In this document: positions 1 through 7,078 of the stretch, piece by piece
How positions within the stretch are numbered: position 1 is the first letter of the stretch
Layout: each line of letters opens with the position of its first letter
DNA from: an uncultured Lachnospiraceae bacterium
Lineage (GTDB): Bacteria > Bacillota > Clostridia > Lachnospirales > Lachnospiraceae
Direction of reading: 5' to 3'
DNA: 7,114 nt
Assembly (NCBI GenBank): GCA_946533525.1
Contig: CAMNBW010000079.1
Span: 1-7,114 of the forward strand
Made by a program: the position numbers and the translations under genes
The notes under the pieces: generated by a model
What the model was told of the DNA's origin: nothing
Databases searched by the model: none
What the model saw: the letters and a program-made list of their open reading frames with translations, nothing else

Positions 1-8
1 CCCGCCAA

Positions 9-13
9 CTCCT
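9..13 (-). promoter_or_regulatory. Ribosome binding site for a gene beyond the window edge
   Basis: AGGAG on the minus strand (13-9) overlaps the MBOAT stop codon TAG (14-12). Eight further bases remain before the window ends with no start codon, so a downstream gene would start at or just past the edge and be co-transcribed. AlgI-like genes are often followed by a secreted AlgJ/AlgX-like or SGNH/DHHW partner, but that gene is not visible here. Confidence 0.5.
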
Positions 14-1451
14 AAAAATTAAAATAAATAAACGGGCTGTAGGTCGAGCTGATGCAGGAGATCAGCGAGAGCACGAATACCGCGAAATTAAAGGCTATGA
101 CAGGGATATAGACGCCCTTTTTAAGCCAGTGATCCCTGAACTTCGGAAAGAGCGGACAGGCCGCGGCTATTCCGATTAGCAAAAGCCACCAGGAGTTTTT
201 AAGGTAATACAGGGTGGTCATATCTGCTCCCCCTCCGCCCCTTAGGCCGAACATATTCCCGAGGAATCCCAGGGCCCGGCCAAGATCCTCTGAGCGGAAA
301 ATTACCCACCCGACCGTAAAGATGACTATGGTGTAGAGATGGCGCAAAACCGGTAAGCGGCCCGCACTGTTAAGCCCGGTCAGCCTCTCAACCACCAGAA
401 CCACGAAGTACATAAGCCCCCATATAAGGAAGGTCCAGTTGGCCCCGTGCCATATACCCGTCAAAAGCCAGACGCATAACATATTTAGTATCCATCTTAC
501 CTTTGACACCCTGTTTCCCCCGAGGGGGATATAGACATAGTCACGAAACCAGGTGCTTAGGGAAATATGCCAGCGCCTCCAGAATTCCGTGACACTCCCG
601 GATATATAGGGGTAGTTGAAGTTTTCCGAAAAATGAAAGCCAAAGATGCGGCCCAGCCCTATGGCCATATCCGAGTAGCCGGAAAAATCAAAGTAGATCT
701 GGAAGGTATAGGCGAAGGCTCCGAGCCAGGCGGTGGCGGCGCTCACTCCCCCTTTAAGGGCAAAGATATTGTCGGCTAAAAGGCCGAAATAATTTGCAAG
801 AAGTACCTTCTTTCCGAGGCCGAAGACAAAGCGGATAAGCCCCTCCGAAAAATCCTCTTTGTTTTCCCTTCTGTTGAGTATCTGCTCTTCTATCTCGTTG
901 TAGCGGACTATGGGGCCGGCTATGAGCTGCGGAAACAGGGCTATATAGAGCCCCAGGTTTAAGATATTCTTCTGCGGCCTGGCTGTTTTATAATAGACGT
1001 CGAAAAGGTAGGACATGAGCTGGAACATAAAAAAAGATATACCGATGGGCAGGGCAATGTTCACAGGACTTTCCCCGAGACCCAGCCACCTGTATATCTC
1101 CGAGCTTACGAAGGTTAAGTATTTAAATATAAAGAATATAATTATGTAAACTGAAATCGCAAAAACAAGCCAAAGCTTAGCGGCCTTCCCTGATTCTGAA
1201 GAGCCTATCTTAAGCCCCAGAAACCAGGCCAGGACTATGGAAAAGATCATAAGAAGTATGTTGACCGGCTCCCCCCAGGCATAGAAAACCAGGCTGGCGA
1301 GAAGCAGGAACACATTCCTGAAGGTCCTGATTTTAGGATCGGCGCCCCTGTCCGGGTTCTTTCTCTCGGCTATGATGATAAAGGGATTGTAGTAGACGAT
1401 CAGACAGATCGGCAAAAAGATAAATAAAAAAACAGTGCTAGAGAATACCAT
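12..1451 (-). CDS. AlgI-like MBOAT family membrane O-acyltransferase
   Basis: A 479-residue polytopic membrane protein that begins with a hydrophobic N-terminus (MVFSSTVFLFIFLP) typical of the AlgI/DltB branch of membrane-bound O-acyltransferases. Family hallmarks are visible: GPIVRY at about 179-184, FDFSGYSDMAIGLGRIFG near 254-271, FWRRWHISLSTWFRDYVYIPLGG near 290-312, and TGIWHGANW at 331-339. His335 is the expected catalytic histidine, and His295 lies in the second conserved motif. Roughly ten or more hydrophobic segments are spread over the protein. Members of the family move an acyl group, often acetyl, across the membrane onto an extracellular polymer such as alginate, other exopolysaccharides or teichoic acid. 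The substrate cannot be told from sequence. Length fits AlgI-like proteins. The ATG at 1451 is supported by the N-terminal motif, although no good ribosome site lies at normal distance. It follows the receiver/HD gene by 48 bp and probably precedes a partner gene outside the window. Confidence 0.93.
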   Translation of the reverse strand: MVFSSTVFLFIFLPICLIVYYNPFIIIAERKNPDRGADPKIRTFRNVFLLLASLVFYAWGEPVNILLMIFSIVLAWFLGLKIGSSESGKAAKLWLVFAISVYIIIFFIFKYLTFVSSEIYRWLGLGESPVNIALPIGISFFMFQLMSYLFDVYYKTARPQKNILNLGLYIALFPQLIAGPIVRYNEIEEQILNRRENKEDFSEGLIRFVFGLGKKVLLANYFGLLADNIFALKGGVSAATAWLGAFAYTFQIYFDFSGYSDMAIGLGRIFGFHFSENFNYPYISGSVTEFWRRWHISLSTWFRDYVYIPLGGNRVSKVRWILNMLCVWLLTGIWHGANWTFLIWGLMYFVVLVVERLTGLNSAGRLPVLRHLYTIVIFTVGWVIFRSEDLGRALGFLGNMFGLRGGGGADMTTLYYLKNSWWLLLIGIAAACPLFPKFRDHWLKKGVYIPVIAFNFAVFVLSLISCISSTYSPFIYFNF

Positions 1452-1467
1452 GCGTATACTGCTTAAG

Positions 1468-1484
1468 GCACACTCCCCGTGCGC
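1468..1484 (-). promoter_or_regulatory. Hairpin with Shine-Dalgarno-like loop before the MBOAT gene
   Basis: In the mRNA sense, GCGCAC (1484-1479) can pair with GTGTGC (1473-1468) as six base pairs including one G-U, enclosing the loop GGGGA. The only purine-rich ribosome-site-like sequence near the MBOAT start, GGGGAG, sits in this loop and at its edge, about 21 nt from the ATG, which is far from the normal spacing. No T-run follows. A role in translation control is inference. Confidence 0.35.
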
Positions 1485-1499
1485 TATAACCCCCCTGGC

Positions 1500-2609
1500 T
1501 CAATCTACCGGCAGACGGGATACATCGTAGAACTGTCTGTGGATATAGTTAAAGGCTCCCACAACTTCCGGATCGAGCTGTATCCCTGCTGACTGATTTA
1601 TTATAGCATAAGCCTGTTCGTGAGTCATTGCCTTTTTGTATGCACGCTCGCTGACCAGGGCGTCATAGATGTCGCAAAGGCTTACCATTCGCGCAAGGAT
1701 CGGTATATTCGCCCCCGAAAGGCGGTCGGGATAGCCTGTCCCGTCCCACTTCTCGTGATGGGAACGACAGATCTGGTATGCGAAGCTTACAAAGGAGGAC
1801 TGGGGAAGGAGGTAGGCATATTTCTGCACCGCCTCGGCAGCGTAGATCGTATGCTTCTTCATGAGTTCAAACTCCTGCTGGGTGTACTTCCCCTCCTTTA
1901 CAAGGAGGTAGTCGGGAAGCCCTATCTTTCCCATATCGAAAAGCTGGGTCGCAAGCTTTACAGCGTCGAGGTCCGCTGCCTGAAGGCTGATCTTTCCCAT
2001 TGCCATCATCTGCTTAACCAGCATATCCATGAAGCGGGCCACCCTCTTGGAATGTACTGCGGCAAAACCGTCCTTTTTCGCCAGCAGCTCGGTCACGACT
2101 CCGGTAAGGAAATACTGCATATAGAGCACATTTTTGACGGACTCGTTTGCCATGGCCTGCAGCTCGTTATTGTAGTCCTGCAGCTGCTCATTATAGTCGA
2201 GCAACTCGGAATTTTCGGAATGGAGCTTCTTACGGCGGTCCAGCATGCTTATCTGCAGATCCACCTTACGCCTTAAGATCTCGGAGCTTACGGGCTTTAC
2301 CATGTAGTCCACCGCTCCCAGGGCGTAGGCCTCCATCTCGGTCGACGGATCGTCGTTGCCCGAAACAAAGATCACGGGGATATTCTTGGTATCCTTATTG
2401 GACATAAGCGCCGAGAAGACTTCAAAACCGTTCATTACCGGCATATCTATGTCCAAAACGATCAGAGAGGGCAGTTTATTGGCCTTTCTCAAATATTCCA
2501 GGGCGTTCTTACCCCTCTCCATTGCCATAGAGCGATAACCCGAATCAAGGGCTTTCTGGTACATAATAAGCTGGGTCTGGTCGTCATCTATGAGCATTAT
2601 CGTATGCAT
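1500..2609 (-). CDS. Response regulator: receiver, coiled coil and degenerate HD-GYP-like domain
   Basis: A 369-residue cytoplasmic signalling protein. The receiver domain (about 1-120) looks functional: acidic cluster Asp8-Asp9-Asp10, phospho-acceptor Asp53 in VLDIDMP, Ser83 and Lys105 followed by Pro. A charged helical linker (about 115-165) includes the tandem heptads DYNEQLQ and DYNNELQ, suggesting a dimerising coiled coil. The C-terminal part (about 170-350) follows the HD-GYP plan: HSKRVARF at 186, FDMGKIGLPD at 224-233, KKHTIYAAEA with His253, SHHEKWDGTGYP at 283-294, and CDIYDALVSERAYK at 312-325. HD-GYP domains usually hydrolyse cyclic di-GMP with a metal centre that uses the HD pair. 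Here the HD histidine is Phe224 (codon TTC) while the GYP loop is kept, so activity may be lost or altered. The ATG at 2609 is preceded by GGAG with 8 nt spacing. No histidine kinase gene is visible. A role as a c-di-GMP effector rather than an enzyme is inference. Confidence 0.93.
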   Translation of the reverse strand: MHTIMLIDDDQTQLIMYQKALDSGYRSMAMERGKNALEYLRKANKLPSLIVLDIDMPVMNGFEVFSALMSNKDTKNIPVIFVSGNDDPSTEMEAYALGAVDYMVKPVSSEILRRKVDLQISMLDRRKKLHSENSELLDYNEQLQDYNNELQAMANESVKNVLYMQYFLTGVVTELLAKKDGFAAVHSKRVARFMDMLVKQMMAMGKISLQAADLDAVKLATQLFDMGKIGLPDYLLVKEGKYTQQEFELMKKHTIYAAEAVQKYAYLLPQSSFVSFAYQICRSHHEKWDGTGYPDRLSGANIPILARMVSLCDIYDALVSERAYKKAMTHEQAYAIINQSAGIQLDPEVVGAFNYIHRQFYDVSRLPVD

Positions 2610-2615
2610 AGCTTA

Positions 2616-2621
2616 CTCTCC
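2616..2621 (-). promoter_or_regulatory. Response-regulator ribosome binding site
   Basis: GGAGAG on the minus strand, with the GGAG core 8 nt before the ATG at 2609, supports that start codon. Confidence 0.65.
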
Positions 2622-2624
2622 GTC

Positions 2625-2655
2625 GTTATAATAGCGCATAAGACATAATTATAAC
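2625..2655. repeat. 8-bp inverted repeat between hisA and the response regulator
   Basis: On the plus strand GTTATAAT (2625-2632) and ATTATAAC (2648-2655) are perfect inverted arms separated by 15 bp, with centres 23 bp apart (about two helical turns). They fill most of the 49-bp gap upstream of the response regulator start. No T-run follows, so a terminator is unlikely. Each arm also contains a -10-like sequence on the minus strand, but no good -35 box is present at either spacing. Confidence 0.45.
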
Positions 2656-2658
2656 TAA

Positions 2659-3444
2659 TCATAAATTAAATCTATATATATCGTCAAGAGAAATATCGCC
2701 GCCGAAAATTTTAAGCGCGCTGCCTACTGTGGCGTTTACTTTTGCCCTTCCCCTGACCCTGATAAGCTCCATATCCTTAAGGCTCCTTACGCCTCCGGCA
2801 TAGGTGACCGTGGAGCCCACCTCTGAAAGGAGCGACACCAGCTCCTCATCGATACCGGCCCTCTTCCCTTCCACATCGACACCGTGGACCAGAAATTCAT
2901 CGCAGTAGCCGGCCAGTTCACAGAATAATTTTATGTTAACTTCCAGTTCCGTGAACTTCTGCCATCTGTCGGTCACTACATAATACTTATCATCCTTAAG
3001 CCGGCAGCTAAGATCCAGCACCAGCTTATTCTTTCCGACCTCCCTGACCAGACTGTTTAGGTTTACATAATTTAATTTTCCATCCCTGAAAACGAAAGAC
3101 GTGACTATTACATGAGAGGCTCCTGCCTCAAGAAAAGAGGCGGCGTTTTCATCCGTAACTCCCCCTCCGTACTGCATTCCGCCCGGATAGGCCGCTAAAG
3201 CTTCCTTTGCCGCCTTAAGGCTGTCCTCATGCATCGGAGAATCCTTGGAGTTAAGATTAATTATATGGCCCCCCGAAAACCCGTATTTTTTATAAAGAAG
3301 CGCATAATATGCGGCTGAATTCTCCGAAACGAAATTTTCCGAAACGAAGCTCTCTGCCGCACTTGAATTTTCATCCCTTAAGGAGCTTCCGACTATCTGT
3401 TTTACGGCTCCGTTGTGAATATCGATACAGGGCCTGAACTGCAT
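2659..3444 (-). CDS. hisA: Eukaryotic-type ProFAR isomerase (HisA/HIS6 type)
   Basis: A 261-residue TIM-barrel enzyme of histidine synthesis that isomerises ProFAR to PRFAR, the substrate of HisF-HisH. It resembles yeast HIS6 rather than ordinary bacterial HisA: the opening CIDIHNGAVKQIVGSSL, then AAYYALLYKKY, LVLDLSCR, EFLVHGVDVEGKRAGID and YAGGVRSLKDMELI all follow the HIS6 pattern recalled from the family. Asp8 is the expected first catalytic aspartate and Asp144 in LVLDLSC the likely second. Phosphate-binding glycine motifs lie near 93-95, 217-218 and 241-249. By eye, the active-site threonine of classical HisA aligns with His187. The ATG shares one base with the dapB TGA stop (TGATG), and only a weak GGAT-like ribosome site precedes it, so translation is probably coupled to dapB. 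A 15-bp duplication adds an extra FVSEN at residues 33-42. No other his gene is in the window. Confidence 0.9.
   Translation of the reverse strand: MQFRPCIDIHNGAVKQIVGSSLRDENSSAAESFVSENFVSENSAAYYALLYKKYGFSGGHIINLNSKDSPMHEDSLKAAKEALAAYPGGMQYGGGVTDENAASFLEAGASHVIVTSFVFRDGKLNYVNLNSLVREVGKNKLVLDLSCRLKDDKYYVVTDRWQKFTELEVNIKLFCELAGYCDEFLVHGVDVEGKRAGIDEELVSLLSEVGSTVTYAGGVRSLKDMELIRVRGRAKVNATVGSALKIFGGDISLDDIYRFNL
3319..3348 (-). repeat. 15-bp tandem duplication inside hisA
   Basis: Two adjacent 15-bp units (3348-3334 and 3333-3319 on the coding strand), TTCGTTTCGGAAAAT and TTCGTTTCGGAGAAT, differ at one base and encode FVSEN twice (residues 33-42). The unit length is a multiple of three, so the frame is kept. 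Confidence 0.85.
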
Positions 3445-3446
3445 CA
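3442..3446 (-). other. TGATG stop/start overlap of dapB and hisA
   Basis: The dapB stop TGA (3446-3444) and the hisA start ATG (3444-3442) share one adenine. With no strong ribosome site before hisA, this favours translation by terminating ribosomes from dapB and indicates one transcript. Confidence 0.9.
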
Positions 3447-4199
3447 GTTTAATACATCCGACATCGAATACATGCCCGGGGCCCTTCCGGCAAGAAACTT
3501 TGCCGCCGCTATGGCACCCTTGGCGAATATCGCCCTGGAATAGGCCCGGTGGGAAAAGGTTATGACCTCATCCTCCCCCGCAAAAATAACGTCGTGGTCT
3601 CCGGGAATTGTCCCGCCCCTGACCGCCGAAACTCCGATCTCGTGCGCGGGCCTCGCTTCATTCCGCTCGCTCCTGTCATATACTGTGGAATAGTCCTCCG
3701 GCAGCACCGAGAGCATCGAGTCCGCCAGCGCTATGGCCGTGCCCGAAGGAGCATCCTTCTTCTTATTGTGGTGCTTTTCCACTATCTCTATATCAAAGCC
3801 CGCTTCCGCAAGCTTGCCCGCTGTGTCCTTTAAGACCTTCATCAGGAGATTAATGCCTATGGACATATTGGCGCTTCTCAACACCGCTATACTCTCCGAC
3901 GCCTTTTTAACCTTCCCGATCTGAGCCTCCGAAAGCCCGGTCGTACATAAGACCAGAGGAAGCTTCTTTTCGACGCAGTGGTCGATCAGGGCATCAGTTG
4001 CCTCGGGAAGAGAAAAGTCTATCACCACATCGGCGGGGATGCTGCAGTGGGAAATATCTCCAAAGACCGGAAGGCTCATATTCTGCACATTTACCTTGTC
4101 CACCCCGGCAACTATGTTTATATCCGGGTCGGCGTTTGCCACCGACATTATCATCTTTCCCATTCTGCCGCCGCAGCCGTTTAAAATCGCTTTTATCAT
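3444..4199 (-). CDS. dapB: 4-hydroxy-tetrahydrodipicolinate reductase
   Basis: A 251-residue cytoplasmic enzyme that uses NAD(P)H to reduce the product of DapA to tetrahydrodipicolinate, the second step of the diaminopimelate/lysine branch. The N-terminal Rossmann fold has GCGGRMG at 8-14. The catalytic segment EKHHNKKKDAPSGTA spans 141-155; His143-His144 and Lys147 match E. coli His159-His160 and Lys163. VVIDFSLPEA near 58-67 and CTTGLS near 85-90 are further family motifs. The length is slightly below that of the E. coli enzyme but normal for Firmicutes. The ATG at 4199 has TGAGGT upstream with about 7 nt spacing. The gene starts 18 bp after the dapA stop and overlaps hisA by one base, so the three genes are almost certainly co-transcribed. 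Confidence 0.97.
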   Translation of the reverse strand: MIKAILNGCGGRMGKMIMSVANADPDINIVAGVDKVNVQNMSLPVFGDISHCSIPADVVIDFSLPEATDALIDHCVEKKLPLVLCTTGLSEAQIGKVKKASESIAVLRSANMSIGINLLMKVLKDTAGKLAEAGFDIEIVEKHHNKKKDAPSGTAIALADSMLSVLPEDYSTVYDRSERNEARPAHEIGVSAVRGGTIPGDHDVIFAGEDEVITFSHRAYSRAIFAKGAIAAAKFLAGRAPGMYSMSDVLN

Positions 4200-4217
4200 A
4201 AGTACTACCTCAATATC

Positions 4218-5105
4218 TTATCCCTGCAAAAGCCCGAAATTCCTCATGGCCGTCTTAAGGCGCTCCAGATTTTCCCCCGACATGGGCGACAGAGGCTTAC
4301 GCAAAGGCCCCGCTCCCATATTTAAAAGGTTCATGGCGTGCTTTACCGGGATAGGATTTGTCTCGCAGAAGAGGGCCTCCACCAGCTCGAGCTCCTTAAG
4401 CTGCATTTTTTTAGCTTCCTCGATATTGCCGTCCAGATAGTTCATAACCATATCGTGGACGAATCTGGGGGCTATATTTGAAACTACGGAAATAACTCCT
4501 ATTCCTCCTATGGAGAGCATCGGAACCGTCTCATCGTCATTGCCCGAATAGAGCTCTATACCATCGCATAGCGAAAGGATCTTTGCAACCTGGCCGATAT
4601 TCCCGCTGGCTTCCTTGATGCCAACTATATTCGGAACCGTCTCATAAAGCGTCTTCATCGTCCCGGGGTCTATATTCATGCCGGTACGGCTCTTTACGCT
4701 GTAGAGGATTATCGGCAGATGCACCGAATTGGCAACTACGGTAAAGTGGTCTATAAGCCCGGCCTGTGTGGTCTTATTGTAGTAGGGCGTAACGAGCAGC
4801 AGGGCATCGGCTCCTACCCTCTCCGCCTCCATGGAAAGATATACCGCGGTCTTGGTGCAGTTTGACCCGGTTCCCGCCACAACGGGCACCCTCTTATTTA
4901 CGTGGCGCACACAGAATTCGATGGCCTCGATATGCTCCTGCTCGGTAAGAGTAGCCGCCTCTCCGGTAGTTCCGCATACGATTATGGCATCGGTCTTATT
5001 CTCGATCTGAAAGTCTATCTGCTCGCCGAACTTATCGTAGTCTATATCTCCGTTCTCTTTAAATGGTGTGACTATAGCGACACCCGCGCCCTTAAATACC
5101 GGCAT
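4218..5105 (-). CDS. dapA: 4-hydroxy-tetrahydrodipicolinate synthase
   Basis: A 295-residue class I aldolase-type TIM barrel that condenses pyruvate with aspartate semialdehyde, the first committed step to diaminopimelate (cell wall) and lysine. The catalytic set is complete by comparison with E. coli: Schiff-base Lys164 in GIKEASG, triad Thr47, Tyr109 and Tyr135, and Arg140 for substrate carboxylate binding. GTTGEAATLTEQEH at 45-58 and TPYYNK at 106-111 are classic motifs. Two oddities: the usual YNVPSRTG loop reads YSVKSRTG (135-142), and positions matching the E. coli lysine-inhibition site are partly changed (Ser48 to Ala50, His53 to Glu55, Glu84 to Thr86, while Asn82 and Tyr108 are kept). 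The ATG at 5105 has a near-ideal ribosome site, AGGAGGA, ending 5 nt upstream. It is the first gene after a clear promoter. Confidence 0.97.
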   Translation of the reverse strand: MPVFKGAGVAIVTPFKENGDIDYDKFGEQIDFQIENKTDAIIVCGTTGEAATLTEQEHIEAIEFCVRHVNKRVPVVAGTGSNCTKTAVYLSMEAERVGADALLLVTPYYNKTTQAGLIDHFTVVANSVHLPIILYSVKSRTGMNIDPGTMKTLYETVPNIVGIKEASGNIGQVAKILSLCDGIELYSGNDDETVPMLSIGGIGVISVVSNIAPRFVHDMVMNYLDGNIEEAKKMQLKELELVEALFCETNPIPVKHAMNLLNMGAGPLRKPLSPMSGENLERLKTAMRNFGLLQG

Positions 5106-5110
5106 ACTTT

Positions 5111-5117
5111 TCCTCCT
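5111..5117 (-). promoter_or_regulatory. dapA ribosome binding site
   Basis: AGGAGGA on the minus strand ends 5 nt before the ATG at 5105. It matches the anti-Shine-Dalgarno sequence almost fully and fixes the dapA start. Confidence 0.9.
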
Positions 5118-5141
5118 GAATTTTTATATGAATAATACAAA

Positions 5142-5170
5142 ATCATAAACTTTTACTGGGTTTCTGTCAA
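5142..5170 (-). promoter_or_regulatory. Sigma-A-type promoter for dapA-dapB-hisA
   Basis: On the minus strand a perfect -35 box TTGACA (5170-5165) is followed by exactly 17 bp and a -10 box TATGAT (5147-5142), one mismatch from consensus. Initiation would fall near 5137-5134, giving a leader of only about 30 nt before the dapA ATG. That is too short for a lysine riboswitch or T-box. It is the strongest promoter-like sequence I see in the intergenic DNA of the window. Confidence 0.85.
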
Positions 5171-5184
5171 CGCTGACGTTGCAG
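5164..5184. repeat. Operator-like inverted repeat over the dapA -35 box
   Basis: On the plus strand CTG-T-CAACG (5164-5172) faces CGTTG-CAG (5177-5184) around a CTGA centre. This gives an 8-bp dyad with one extra base in one arm. A second reading of the same DNA, GTCA-N4-TGAC (5166-5177), is symmetric at 10 of 12 positions. The dyad fully covers the -35 hexamer at 5165-5170. No T-run follows on either strand, so it does not look like a terminator. A repressor site is inferred. Confidence 0.5.
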
Positions 5185-5198
5185 CAAAGTATCATCTG

Positions 5199-5212
5199 TT
5201 AAGTGTACTTAA
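5199..5212. repeat. 14-bp inverted repeat upstream of the dapA promoter
   Basis: TTAAGT-GT-ACTTAA has perfect 6-bp arms with a 2-bp centre. It lies between the typA stop and the dapA -35 box, centred about 70 bp upstream of the predicted start site. It could be a regulator site. The AT-rich make-up means chance is also possible. Confidence 0.35.
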
Positions 5213-5236
5213 ATACATAAAAAACTCGCTTAAAGC

Positions 5237-7078
<1,842 letters not shown>

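Noticed and set aside
1452..1499. Terminator between the response regulator and the MBOAT gene
   Set aside because: A short hairpin is present but no U-tract follows, so read-through is expected.
1452..1499. Upstream alternative start for the MBOAT protein
   Set aside because: The frame is open back to the regulator stop, but none of the 16 codons is ATG, GTG or TTG, and the protein already begins with the family-typical N-terminus.
1620..2276. 218-codon open frame on the plus strand
   Set aside because: Lies fully antisense to the well-supported response-regulator gene, shows no recognisable family motif, and arises from codon bias of the real gene.
2610..2658. Separate promoter for the response regulator
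   Set aside because: TATAAT (2653-2648) and TATTAT (2633-2628) occur on the minus strand, but no acceptable -35 box lies 16-18 bp upstream of either; AT-rich DNA gives such matches by chance.
5185..5236. Possible intrinsic terminator after typA
   Set aside because: A T-run occurs about 10 nt after the stop, but the preceding bases form only a very weak stem (GCTT/AAGC with almost no loop). Termination may occur here but the sequence does not support a call.
5106..5236. Lysine riboswitch or T-box leader for dapA
   Set aside because: The promoter leaves a leader of about 30 nt and the whole gap is 131 bp; neither the long multi-helix lysine element nor a T-box sequence is present.
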